DNA of 10,420 bases from Clostridia bacterium. GTDB taxonomy: Bacteria; Bacillota_A; Clostridia; Oscillospirales; CAG-272. Made by a program: the position numbers and the translations under genes. This document shows, one piece after another, positions 1 through 7,089 of this stretch. The DNA lies in assembly GCA_017959485.1 (NCBI GenBank), contig JAGDAM010000171.1, positions 1 to 10,420 on the forward strand, given 5' to 3'. Below the pieces are notes generated by a model. It was not told the origin of the DNA. It was given only the letters and a program-made list of their open reading frames with translations, and did not search any database. The first letter of the stretch is position 1. Every line of letters begins with the position of its first letter.

Positions 1-810
1 ACCCGGGGCCCCGGCGAATCAAAACTTGAGACCGACCGCCGCCATATAAAGCGGCGCGAGGCGGCGCTCGAGGCCGAGCTTGAAGAGCTCGGAACGCAGA
101 GAAGGACCGCGCGCGCAGCGCGTGACCGCAGCGGGATAACAAGGGCGGCGATCGTCGGCTATACCAACGCCGGGAAATCGACGCTGCTCAACCGTCTGAC
201 CGACGCGGGGATACTGGCGGAGGACAAGCTTTTCGCCACCCTCGACCCCACCACCCGCAAATTCGTTCTCCCCTGCGGAGAAACGGTGCTTCTTACCGAC
301 ACCGTCGGGTTTATACGCAATCTTCCGCACCATCTGATAAAGGCGTTTTCCTCCACTCTCGAGGAGGCGGCTACAGCGGATATAATAATCATTATCGTCG
401 ACGCGTCCGATCCCGACCATCCGTCTCAGCTCGAGGTCACGAGAAAGCTTCTGTCCGAACTCGGAGCCGGAGCGAGACCGACCATGACTGTCTACAATAA
501 GTGTGACCGCGAGGCGGACCGGCTGCCCGACGTTACCCGCGACGCGGCGTCCTCCGGGAGCGCTGTGTTCATATCGGCTCTGACCGGCGAGGGCATCGAC
601 GATTTCTCCGAAATGCTTCAGTCGCTCGTCAGAGCGGGCAGAAGAAGAGAACGCTACCTGATTCCTCTTGCCGAGGCAGGTCTGCTGTCTTTCCTATACC
701 GCGACGCCGAGGTCGAGAGCGCCGAATACGGCAGCGAATACATCGACGTGACCGCGATCGCCGACGAGCGGGTCCGCGGACTTATGTCAAAATATCTCGC
801 CGGAGGATGA
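1..810 (+). CDS. hflX: GTPase HflX, 3' part (5' end outside window)
   Basis: HflX binds the 50S subunit and splits or rescues stalled ribosomes in a GTP-dependent way; that role comes from the family, not from this sequence. The reading frame is open from base 1 and ends at TGA 808-810, giving 269 visible codons, so roughly the first 150 or more residues of the N-terminal domain are missing. The first visible residues, RGPGESKLETDRR, are the HflX signature in the linker before the G domain. The GTPase motifs follow in order: G1 GYTNAGKS (157-180), G3 DTVG (298-309), G4 NKCD (496-507) and a G5-like SAL near 576. After the G domain comes the short C-terminal domain (LLSFLYRDAEVES onward). The end of the gene carries GGAGG (802-806), which serves as the ribosome binding site of the next gene, so the two are probably cotranscribed and translationally linked. 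Identity is secure. Confidence 0.95.
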   Translation, partial: TRGPGESKLETDRRHIKRREAALEAELEELGTQRRTARAARDRSGITRAAIVGYTNAGKSTLLNRLTDAGILAEDKLFATLDPTTRKFVLPCGETVLLTDTVGFIRNLPHHLIKAFSSTLEEAATADIIIIIVDASDPDHPSQLEVTRKLLSELGAGARPTMTVYNKCDREADRLPDVTRDAASSGSAVFISALTGEGIDDFSEMLQSLVRAGRRRERYLIPLAEAGLLSFLYRDAEVESAEYGSEYIDVTAIADERVRGLMSKYLAGG

Positions 811-814
811 ACCG

Positions 815-1441
815 GTGCCGGGAGAAGAAATTCTTTACAAAACTCTCGCCCGCGAGGGAGAGGGAAGATTCACCGACCGCCGCTCCGAGTTCATCGGATA
901 CGCGGCTCCGGTCTCCGGAGAGGAGGCGGCCGCCTCTTTCGTCTCCGGGGTGCGCGGGCGTCACCCCGGCGCCAGACACGTGGTTTTCGCGTACTCGGTG
1001 AGGAACGGGGCGGTTAAAAAATACTCGGACGACGGCGAGCCGCAGGGCAGCGCCGGCCGTCCGGTTCTCGGCGTCCTTGAAAAAGAGGAGATCGACGGCG
1101 CGGTAATAGCCGTCGTGAGATACTTCGGAGGCATACTGCTCGGGACGGGCGGACTTGTCAGGGCATATTCTTCCGCCGCATCGGCGGCCGTGGCGGCCGC
1201 CGGAATCGCCCGGCTTCGCCTCTGCGCCGAGGCCGAGGTCACGATCGATTACAACGGATACTCGAAGCTTCTCCGTCTGCTCCCCGCCGTAGGCGCGACC
1301 GCCGTGTCGCAGCAGTTCGGGACCGCCGTATCGCTCTCGCTGCTCGTTCCCGCGGAAAAGCTCGAAACTCTGCGCGAGGCGGTGCGCGACGTCAGTTCGG
1401 GTTCCGCGTCTTTCACGGTCACGGGAACAAAATTCGCCTGA
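815..1441 (+). CDS. yigZ: YigZ / IMPACT (UPF0029) family protein
   Basis: This is a 208-residue cytosolic protein of the YigZ/YvyE family, related to eukaryotic IMPACT. The molecular role in bacteria is not firmly established; a link to translation or stress is inferred from the eukaryotic relative and from the hflX neighbour. Family motifs are clear: SEFIGYA near residue 25, HPGARHVVFAY near 50, YSDDGEPQGSAGRPVLG from residue 70, and RYFGGILLGTGGLVRAYS from residue 102. The remaining residues up to 208 match the family's C-terminal domain in position and length. The start is GTG at 815, chosen because GGAGG (802-806) lies 8 bases upstream and the protein then has the usual family length. The ATG at 807 is in another frame. 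The gap to the hflX stop is 4 bases. Identity is secure; function is open. Confidence 0.93.
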   Translation: MPGEEILYKTLAREGEGRFTDRRSEFIGYAAPVSGEEAAASFVSGVRGRHPGARHVVFAYSVRNGAVKKYSDDGEPQGSAGRPVLGVLEKEEIDGAVIAVVRYFGGILLGTGGLVRAYSSAASAAVAAAGIARLRLCAEAEVTIDYNGYSKLLRLLPAVGATAVSQQFGTAVSLSLLVPAEKLETLREAVRDVSSGSASFTVTGTKFA

Positions 1442-1461
1442 TTTTTTTAAAAATAAAAGAG

Positions 1462-1491
1462 TATTTCAGGCAAATAATTGTATATTATACT
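1462..1491 (+). promoter_or_regulatory. Possible promoter for dnaG-rpoD
   Basis: The 80-base spacer between yigZ and dnaG (1442-1521) is strongly AT-rich compared with its neighbours. It contains TATACT (1486-1491), a good -10 box. At 17 bases spacing there is only a weak -35 (ATTTCA, 1463-1468, 3 of 6 matches). Transcription would start near 1498 and leave a leader of about 24 bases before TTG 1522. No convincing terminator hairpin closes the hflX-yigZ unit: the T7 run after the yigZ stop has no GC-rich stem directly before it. Readthrough from yigZ is therefore also possible. Confidence 0.4.
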
Positions 1492-1521
1492 TGAAAGAAC
1501 AAAAAGGAGGAGGGCCGGAGC

Positions 1522-3303
1522 TTGATACCGAGAAACGTCGTCGAAGAAATCATCAGACGGAACGATATCGTAAGGACCGTTTCGGATTACGTGAAGCTCC
1601 GCCAGACCGGATCCAACTGGGTCGGTCTGTGTCCCTTCCACAGTGAAAAGACAGGGTCGTTCACCGTTTTTCCGGGCACCGACAGCTTCTACTGCTTCGG
1701 CTGCCGCAAAGCGGGGGACGTCATTACTTTCATTAAGGAAATCGAGAACCTCGACTATCCTTCCGCGCTCGAGTTTCTCGCGAAACGCGCGGGAGTTACG
1801 ATACCCGAATCGGACGGTGGAGAGAGAAGAGGACCGTCCCGCGACCGGATCCGCGAGATGAATTCCTGCGCCGCCCGCCTGTTTCACGGATTTCTTATGA
1901 AGTCCCCGGAGGCAGAACCCGCCCGGCGTTATCTTGCGGACAGAGGGCTCGAGACCGCGACCCTGCGGCATTTTTACATAGGATACGCTCCCGACCGGTT
2001 CGACTGGCTCTATCCGCTTATGCGTGCAGAGGGCTTCACCGACGAGGAACTGTCGGTCGGTTTCCTCTGCGGGCGGTCAAACGGCAGGGTGTTCGATTAT
2101 TTCAGAGGAAGAGTCATCTTTCCGATAGCCGACACCGGGAAGAACGTTGCCGCGTTCGGAGGACGGATCATCGGGGAAGGCAATCCGAAATATCTTAACA
2201 CTTCGGACACCCCGGCTTTCCGAAAAAGCAGAACCCTGTTCGCGCTCAACTACGCGAAGGATCACTGCTCCGACGGACTGATACTCTGCGAGGGGTATAT
2301 GGACGTCGTGTCGATGCATCAGGCGGGCTTTCAGAACGCGGTGGCCACGCTCGGCACCGCGATCACCGATGAACACGCCCGCACGATCGCCAGGTATACC
2401 GACAAGGTGATACTCGCTTACGATTCGGACGGAGCGGGGCAGAGCGCGACGCGCAAGGCGATATCGGTTCTGGGCAACGTCGGTATCGAGGTCCGTATAC
2501 TCAGAATGAACGGCGCCAAGGACCCCGACGAGTTCATACGCAAATTCGGGAAGGACGCCTTCCGTTCGCTGATCGAGGGGAGCAGCACCGGGTTCGAATA
2601 CCGGATGGCCGGAGTCATATCGGCTCACGATCTTTCCTCGGTTCAGGAAAAGATAAAGGCCGCGGACGAGATTGCCGCGGTGATCGCCGGATACGGCTCG
2701 GCGGTCGAGCGGGACGTATACGTCGGACGCGCAGCGTCAGCGCTCGGAATATCCGCCGATTCGCTGGGGTCGGACGTCGAGAAAAAAAGGCGCTCAAGAC
2801 AGAAGCGAGACGGAAAAGAAATGAGCCGCGCCGCGGCCGACGAGGCGGGGTATCTGCGCGACAGAGTCAATACCGAAGCGGCTTCGATGGTCAGGGGCGC
2901 CGCTGCCGAGGACACCGTTATCGGCCTGCTTCTGATCTACCCCGAGTACCGCGACGCCGCCGCGAAGGATCCGTCGGTGCTTGAGTCGTCCGATTTCCCG
3001 ACTTCCTTCGGTCGCAGGGCTTTCGACGCGATAATGACGCTTCACGGTTCGGAGGGCGGATTCGTTTTTTCGCTCCTCGGGGAAAGCTATGATTCGAACG
3101 AGATGTCGCGTCTCAAGGGATGCGAGATCCGGCGTCTGCAGCTGTCGGAAAACGGCCGGCGCGTCTTCGACGAGGCGGTCGCCGTGATGAAAGAGGAAAA
3201 ACGGAAGCAGGAGAGAAAAGACGCTCCGGACACCCTTTCCGACTCGATTGCGCAGATGAGAAGGCGGCTTGAGGAAGAGAAGAAAAAACGCGGCGGCGGC
3301 TGA
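1522..3303 (+). CDS. dnaG: DNA primase DnaG
   Basis: DnaG makes the RNA primers for replication and works with the replicative helicase at the fork. At 593 residues the length is normal for the family. The N-terminal CHC2 zinc finger is complete: C37-x2-H40 and C58-x2-C61. The central catalytic core holds the Toprim fold, with EGYMDV at residues 257-262 and YDSDGAG around 300-306; E257, D301 and D303 are the expected metal-binding acids. The region after about 440 matches the helicase-binding domain in position but is poorly conserved in sequence, and the last 25 residues are a charged Lys/Glu/Arg tail. The start is TTG at 1522, supported by AAGGAGG (1504-1510) 11 bases upstream and by the typical N-terminus IPRNVVEEIIRRNDIV. 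TTG is a weak start and would keep primase low relative to the downstream sigma factor. rpoD follows after 68 bases. Confidence 0.97.
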   Translation: MIPRNVVEEIIRRNDIVRTVSDYVKLRQTGSNWVGLCPFHSEKTGSFTVFPGTDSFYCFGCRKAGDVITFIKEIENLDYPSALEFLAKRAGVTIPESDGGERRGPSRDRIREMNSCAARLFHGFLMKSPEAEPARRYLADRGLETATLRHFYIGYAPDRFDWLYPLMRAEGFTDEELSVGFLCGRSNGRVFDYFRGRVIFPIADTGKNVAAFGGRIIGEGNPKYLNTSDTPAFRKSRTLFALNYAKDHCSDGLILCEGYMDVVSMHQAGFQNAVATLGTAITDEHARTIARYTDKVILAYDSDGAGQSATRKAISVLGNVGIEVRILRMNGAKDPDEFIRKFGKDAFRSLIEGSSTGFEYRMAGVISAHDLSSVQEKIKAADEIAAVIAGYGSAVERDVYVGRAASALGISADSLGSDVEKKRRSRQKRDGKEMSRAAADEAGYLRDRVNTEAASMVRGAAAEDTVIGLLLIYPEYRDAAAKDPSVLESSDFPTSFGRRAFDAIMTLHGSEGGFVFSLLGESYDSNEMSRLKGCEIRRLQLSENGRRVFDEAVAVMKEEKRKQERKDAPDTLSDSIAQMRRRLEEEKKKRGGG

Positions 3304-3304
3304 A

Positions 3305-3328
3305 CGCCTTAAGGCGGTATTGCCTTAA
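3305..3328 (+). repeat. Palindrome and inverted repeat in the dnaG-rpoD spacer
   Basis: CGCCTTAAGGCG (3305-3316) is a perfect 12-base palindrome directly after the dnaG stop. Its right half also pairs with a third copy: TTAAGGC (3309-3315) against GCCTTAA (3322-3328), a 7-base stem with a 6-base loop. The two pairings exclude each other in RNA. No T run follows, so this is not a classical terminator. A role in mRNA processing or stability between primase and sigma factor is possible but inferred. Just downstream, AACTTCA occurs twice (3327-3333, 3337-3343). Confidence 0.5.
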
Positions 3329-3371
3329 CTTCAAATAACTTCATAGAGAGAGATAGAAAGGAATTAAGAAC

Positions 3372-4448
3372 ATGCACGGAGAAGACGAGAAAGAATACAG
3401 CGTACACGAACTCCTCGAGAACAACGCCGACCTCGAGTACGGCGACGACATCGACGACATCGACGGCGACGATCTCGATATACAGGACGATTTCAGCGGC
3501 GACGAGCCGGGAGAGAGCGATCTTGCCGACGCGGACGACGTTTCCGCGGAAAAATTCGGCGACGCCGAGAATATGGAGCTCATGCTCGAGCAGGAGGGAG
3601 TCACCGTCGACGATCCCGTGAGAATGTACCTCAAGGAGATCGGCCGCATCCCGCTGCTTGAGCCGAAGGACGAGTGCGAACTCTCGCAGATTATGAGCGA
3701 TCCCGACGCGGCTCCCTCTGCCAAGAAAGCCGCAAAAGACAAACTGGTCGAGGCAAATCTGCGTCTTGTCGTTTCGATAGCCAAAAAATACGTAGGGAAG
3801 GGAATGTTTTTCCTGGATCTGATCCAGGAGGGCAACCTCGGTCTTATGAAGGCGGCCGAAAAGTTCGACTACGGCAAGGGCTTCAAGTTCTCCACCTACG
3901 CGACCTGGTGGATCAGGCAGGCGATAAACCGCGCCATTGCAGATCAGGCGAGGACGATCAGAATCCCCGTGCACATGGTCGAGACGATACACAAGGTGTC
4001 CCGCTGCCAGAGACAGCTCCAGCAGGAGCTCGGACGCGAGGCGACGGTAGAGGAGATCGCCGAAAAGATGGGTATGACAAAGGCGAAAGTGCGCGAAACG
4101 CTCAAGATAGCGCAGGAGCCGGTCTCCCTCGAAACTCCGATAGGCGAGGAAGAGGACAGCCATCTCGGCGATTTCATCCCCGACGACGAAACTCCCGCTC
4201 CGGCGGAGGCGGCTTCCGCAAACATTCTGCGCGAGGTCATTGAACGCCAGCTCCACACGCTCACTCCCCGCGAGGAGCACGTCATCAAGCTGCGCTTCGG
4301 CCTTTACGACGGCCGGTGCCGCACTCTCGAAGAGGTCGGCCAGGAGTTCAACATCACGAGAGAAAGGATCAGACAGATCGAGGCGAAGGCGCTCCGCAAG
4401 CTGAGACACCCGAGCCGCAAGCGCTATCTCGCCGGCTACTACGAATAA
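3372..4448 (+). CDS. rpoD: Primary sigma factor (SigA/RpoD type)
   Basis: This is the housekeeping sigma factor that directs RNA polymerase to -35/-10 promoters. At 358 residues it is close to SigA of Bacillus. Residues 1-79 are an acidic, low-complexity region 1.1 equivalent (31 Asp/Glu, two Lys, no Arg). Region 1.2 begins at D80 ([17 protein letters not shown]). Region 2 runs from [21 protein letters not shown] through the -10 recognition and melting segment [19 protein letters not shown] (from residue 174) to [13 protein letters not shown]. Region 3 follows, and region 4.2, [20 protein letters not shown] from residue 318, is the -35-binding helix-turn-helix. The start ATG 3372 has AAAGGA (3357-3362) 9 bases upstream. 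Position after dnaG matches the macromolecular synthesis operon. No rpsU is seen upstream; hflX-yigZ is there instead. Confidence 0.97.
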   Translation: MHGEDEKEYSVHELLENNADLEYGDDIDDIDGDDLDIQDDFSGDEPGESDLADADDVSAEKFGDAENMELMLEQEGVTVDDPVRMYLKEIGRIPLLEPKDECELSQIMSDPDAAPSAKKAAKDKLVEANLRLVVSIAKKYVGKGMFFLDLIQEGNLGLMKAAEKFDYGKGFKFSTYATWWIRQAINRAIADQARTIRIPVHMVETIHKVSRCQRQLQQELGREATVEEIAEKMGMTKAKVRETLKIAQEPVSLETPIGEEEDSHLGDFIPDDETPAPAEAASANILREVIERQLHTLTPREEHVIKLRFGLYDGRCRTLEEVGQEFNITRERIRQIEAKALRKLRHPSRKRYLAGYYE

Positions 4449-4460
4449 TAGCCCATAGTT

Positions 4461-4482
4461 TATTATTATTATAATTATTAAT
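4461..4482 (+). promoter_or_regulatory. AT tract, possible UP element
   Basis: A 22-base run of only A and T, built from ATT/TTA steps, ends one base before the -35 box at 4484. Its place (about -36 to -58) is that of an UP element, which is bound by the C-terminal domain of the RNA polymerase alpha subunit and raises promoter strength. Sequence and position are seen; the function is inferred. No GC-rich terminator for rpoD is visible in this spacer. Confidence 0.5.
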
Positions 4483-4483
4483 C

Positions 4484-4512
4484 TTGACATTCCGGGCGGA
4501 TTGTTGTAAAAT
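4484..4512 (+). promoter_or_regulatory. Strong sigma-70 promoter for the lipoprotein gene
   Basis: TTGACA (4484-4489, perfect -35) and TAAAAT (4507-4512, 5 of 6 matches) are separated by exactly 17 bases. Transcription should start near 4519 and give a 5' leader of about 56 bases before the ATG at 4576. This is the best promoter in the window. Confidence 0.85.
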
Positions 4513-4575
4513 AGATACGCATAGAACTGTCTCTATATATTTTTTCCCAGCATTCCTTACAGGAGGAGCCTGTCC

Positions 4576-6411
4576 ATGAAGAAAAGAACGGTTTGCATAT
4601 TGCTCGCCGCGCTGATGCTTTTCTCCCTTGTCCTTGTGTCCTGCGGAGAGGTTTCGAGCGATGACGCGATCGATGAGACCAATGAGATCGCTTCCGAGTC
4701 CACCATAACTCTGTCGATGTTCGTCGTATGCGAGAAACCTGTCTCGGAAAAGACGGCTGAAGAAGTCAACGAAGCGTTTAACAGGATCACCAAATCCACC
4801 TTCAAGACCCGCGTGGTCCTTCATTTTCTGACTTACGACGAGTATTATTCAACCATTGAGGGCAAGATCCAGTCGAACGCCGACCGTCAGGCGCTCGCCG
4901 AGCAGCACGAAAAGGATTTCCGCATCGCCAAGAAGGAAGCGGCCGCCGAGTCGATCGCTACCGACAAGCTGTGGGAGGATTCCTGGTACGCGGCTCACCC
5001 CGAGTACGTCGATTTCCGTGAGACCGAAGAACTCACCGGAGAAGACACCACCGCCGAGGAGACCATCCTCGTCACCGTCGCCGGCGCCGAGGACTACACG
5101 ATCAGCGAGATCAAGTACCCGGACGAAAAGGATTATCAGCTCGATATCATCTGGATCGACAGTTACGACAGATATACCGATTATATCGAGAAGGACTGGC
5201 TCACCAGGATCGACGACGAACTCAACGGCGGTTCGAAGAAGCTGAAAGAGTACGTCTCGCCGGCTCTGCTCGCCTGGACCAAGTGGTCGAGCAAAGGCAC
5301 CTACGCGATTCCGAACAATTCCGCCGTCGGCGATTACACCTATATGCTGCTCAACAAGTCGCTGGTGGAAAAGTACAACTACGATCCCGATAAGATTACC
5401 GGCATCTCCTCCGACGACTGCCGCAGCTTCCTTGAGGACGTCAGCAAATACGAACCGGATTACGCCCCGATTCTCGGCGAGATTCCGGTCACCAACACGG
5501 TTTACTGGTATTACGACGTCGACGCCAACCGCGTGATCCACGACAAGTTCAATCTCATGGGCAACTCCTACGCGATCGGACGTACGCTCGATCCGGCGAT
5601 TTCCACAAACTCGCCTACCGGATGTTCCAACATCATGTCGGTTACCGCCTACACCGATCAGCTCAGAACGATCCGCCAGTACAAGGATCTCGGTTACGTC
5701 AGAGACGAGGGCTCGACCGATAAATACGCCGTGAAGTTCGTCAAGGGCGGAGCCGAGCTCAACAAGGTCTACGGCGACGAGTATTATCTCAACATTCTCG
5801 AGTATCCCCGCGTGGAAGAGGACGACATCTTCTCGTCTATGTTTGCCGTTACGACCTTTACGAGATCGGTCAACCGCAGTATGCAGATCGTAACCTACCT
5901 CAACACCAACCGCGATCTTCGCAACGTGCTGCAGTACGGCGTCGAGGGAGTCCACTACACTCTCGACCTCGACGGAGTCGCTCACCGTCTCAGTGACGAC
6001 TACGTGATGAACATCCGCAACACCGGCAACCTGTTTGTCTGCGCACCGGAAGAGGGAATGGATCCCGAAATCTGGAAATTCGGAAAGCAGCAGAATCTCG
6101 ACATCAAAGCCGGACTTCTCAACTGCTTCAGAGTTCCCGTCAACTATCTGGTACTCGATCCGGAAGCCAAGGAGCAATCGCTGCTCGACACCAATCAGAT
6201 CAAGGCAATCAACGCCGCATCCGATCAGCTGCTCGAACGGCTTAACGCCGCAGGCAGTCTCGAAGAGCTCGAGGCGGTCATAGCTTCCGCACAGACGCTT
6301 CAGAGCTCCGCCGTCAGAAACCAGGTCTCTTCGAGAAACGCCGGTTCTCTCTACTACATCTACTACGAGTGGGTGCAGGATACCGGTCTTTACATCCCGA
6401 CCGACGACTGA
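4576..6411 (+). CDS. Extracellular solute-binding lipoprotein (ABC transporter type, LplA-like)
   Basis: This is probably a lipid-anchored substrate-binding protein for sugar or oligosaccharide uptake; the ligand cannot be read from the sequence. Residues 1-23 are a lipoprotein signal peptide: MKKR, a hydrophobic core, then lipobox LVSC with C23 as the lipid-bearing residue. The mature protein has a binding-protein layout: TITLSMFVVCEKPVSEKT near residue 40, LDIIWIDSYDRYTDYIEKDWL from residue 189, then AIPNNSAVGDYTYMLLNKSLVEKY. The C-terminal lobe has TFTRSVNRSMQIVTYLNTN and YGVEGVHYTLD, as in LplA/DUF3502-like proteins. Residues about 100-186 form an acidic insertion between the first strand-helix unit and DIIW, so the protein is longer (611) than usual. 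The start ATG has AGGAGG (4561-4566) 9 bases upstream. Codon use favours ATC over ATA for Ile, unlike hflX and dnaG, which suggests high expression. No permease genes are adjacent. Confidence 0.85.
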   Translation: MKKRTVCILLAALMLFSLVLVSCGEVSSDDAIDETNEIASESTITLSMFVVCEKPVSEKTAEEVNEAFNRITKSTFKTRVVLHFLTYDEYYSTIEGKIQSNADRQALAEQHEKDFRIAKKEAAAESIATDKLWEDSWYAAHPEYVDFRETEELTGEDTTAEETILVTVAGAEDYTISEIKYPDEKDYQLDIIWIDSYDRYTDYIEKDWLTRIDDELNGGSKKLKEYVSPALLAWTKWSSKGTYAIPNNSAVGDYTYMLLNKSLVEKYNYDPDKITGISSDDCRSFLEDVSKYEPDYAPILGEIPVTNTVYWYYDVDANRVIHDKFNLMGNSYAIGRTLDPAISTNSPTGCSNIMSVTAYTDQLRTIRQYKDLGYVRDEGSTDKYAVKFVKGGAELNKVYGDEYYLNILEYPRVEEDDIFSSMFAVTTFTRSVNRSMQIVTYLNTNRDLRNVLQYGVEGVHYTLDLDGVAHRLSDDYVMNIRNTGNLFVCAPEEGMDPEIWKFGKQQNLDIKAGLLNCFRVPVNYLVLDPEAKEQSLLDTNQIKAINAASDQLLERLNAAGSLEELEAVIASAQTLQSSAVRNQVSSRNAGSLYYIYYEWVQDTGLYIPTDD

Positions 6412-6440
6412 TCGGGGTTCGCTCTTCGCGATAATCCCGA
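6412..6440 (+). other. Imperfect hairpin after the lipoprotein stop codon
   Basis: TCGGG (6412-6416) pairs with CCCGA (6436-6440), and inside it TCGC (6419-6422) pairs with GCGA (6428-6431) around a TCTTC loop. An A-rich stretch follows, not a T run, so it does not end plus-strand transcription by itself. It may protect the 3' end of the mRNA together with the larger hairpin after it. Confidence 0.35.
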
Positions 6441-6509
6441 ATAAATAAAAAATCCGGCTGTACGGAATGCGAAAGCATTCCGTACATCCGATTATTTTTC
6501 GGACAGCCG
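6441..6509. terminator. Bidirectional intrinsic terminator between convergent genes
   Basis: TGTACGGAATGC (6459-6470) and GCATTCCGTACA (6475-6486) form a perfect 12-base stem with a GAAA tetraloop. On the plus strand the T-rich stretch ATTATTTTT (6491-6499) follows after four bases and ends the lipoprotein transcript. On the minus strand the stem is followed by GCCGG and then a T6 run with further Ts (rc of 6441-6453), ending the transcript of the gene that stops at 6548. Outer pairs CGGC (6455-6458) with GCCG (6506-6509), and TCCG (6487-6490) with CGGA (6500-6503), allow a three-way junction. The rest of the noncoding stretch to 6547 shows nothing else. Confidence 0.85.
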
Positions 6510-6547
6510 CTCAGCAGCGGATGAACGATATGAGGCGGAGCACCGGT

Positions 6548-6979
6548 TTATCTTTTCTCTTTCCCGTCGCCCCTGTATTTTTCGCTGTCTCTTTTCAGCT
6601 TTGAGAGACGGCCGGAAACGATTGCGCGTATGCCCACAGCGACCGCGTAGGCCGCGAGCGTCAGAATGAATCCCGTCAGTTTTTCCTGTCCGTCCCGGTC
6701 GTAGGTCGCCGGAAGGACAAGAAACAGAAAGGTTCCGAGAATCGACAAAAGCGCGTGAAGGAAGATCCTGCCCCCCTGCGGGATCGACGTCCGTCTTATT
6801 TCCTCGGCTGCGCCGAGACAGAAGGAGAAGGGAAGAAGGAGGAACAGGCGCTGTGCGCTGAGGTTTGCGCCCGAGGGAGACGAGGCGTAAAGAACGAGTA
6901 TAAGAGCCGAATAAACTGACGCGGCCAGGGTAAAATATACGCAGGTCCTAACCGCCAGCGGTCTTACGTGTTTTTTCAT
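6548..6979 (-). CDS. Small four-helix membrane protein, unknown function
   Basis: This 143-residue protein is mostly hydrophobic. Four membrane segments can be seen at about residues 12-32, 42-58, 72-90 and 101-121, followed by a basic, hydrophilic tail (KLKRDSEKYRGDGKEKR) that should be cytoplasmic. Size and layout, with a loop AAEEIRRTSIP after the second helix, recall the DUF3021-type small membrane proteins of Firmicutes, but I cannot confirm this by motif. The start is uncertain: ATG at 6979 gives the typical N-terminus MKKHVRP and is used here, while GTG at 6988 would add three residues. Neither has a clear ribosome binding site. The gene lies downstream of the cysteine-cluster gene on the same strand, with a terminator hairpin ending about 20 bases before the start codon. 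It converges on the lipoprotein gene. Confidence 0.7.
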   Translation of the reverse strand: MKKHVRPLAVRTCVYFTLAASVYSALILVLYASSPSGANLSAQRLFLLLPFSFCLGAAEEIRRTSIPQGGRIFLHALLSILGTFLFLVLPATYDRDGQEKLTGFILTLAAYAVAVGIRAIVSGRLSKLKRDSEKYRGDGKEKR

Positions 6980-6992
6980 AACAGTCACTAAA

Positions 6993-7065
6993 TTTCAAAA
7001 AACACCCGGATCGTCAAATGGGAAAAGCTCGGCGCTTAATTTCCCGCCTTGGAACCGGGTGTTTT
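6993..7065 (-). terminator. Intrinsic terminator of the cysteine-cluster gene, with long structured loop
   Basis: AAAACACCCGG (6999-7009) and CCGGGTGTTTT (7055-7065) form an 11-base stem. Read on the minus strand, the stem ends in CCGGGTG followed directly by a T6 run, the classical terminator form, 25 bases after the stop of the gene at 7090. The 45-base loop is unusually long and has its own hairpin: GGGAAA (7020-7025) pairs with TTTCCC (7040-7045), and AAGC (7025-7028) can pair with GCTT (7034-7037) inside it. Confidence 0.75.
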
Positions 7066-7089
7066 CGGATTCGTTTGAAGCGCGACGTA

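Noticed and set aside
1439..1460. Terminator after yigZ (T7 run at 1442-1448)
   Set aside because: No GC-rich stem directly precedes the T run; the nearest pairing (GTTCC with GGAAC, near 1400-1428) is too weak and too far away.
3309..4490. Long minus-strand open frame (393 codons) opposite rpoD
   Set aside because: It lies wholly antisense to a motif-complete rpoD and has no recognisable motifs or ribosome binding site. The strong GC codon pattern of rpoD removes stops on the other strand.
4849..6177. Long minus-strand open frame (442 codons) opposite the binding lipoprotein
   Set aside because: Same cause: Val/Asp-rich low-information protein, antisense to a gene with signal peptide, promoter and ribosome binding site.
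6993..7065. Small transposon-like inverted repeat (MITE)
   Set aside because: The arms are explained as a minus-strand terminator stem followed by T6; no target site duplication is seen.
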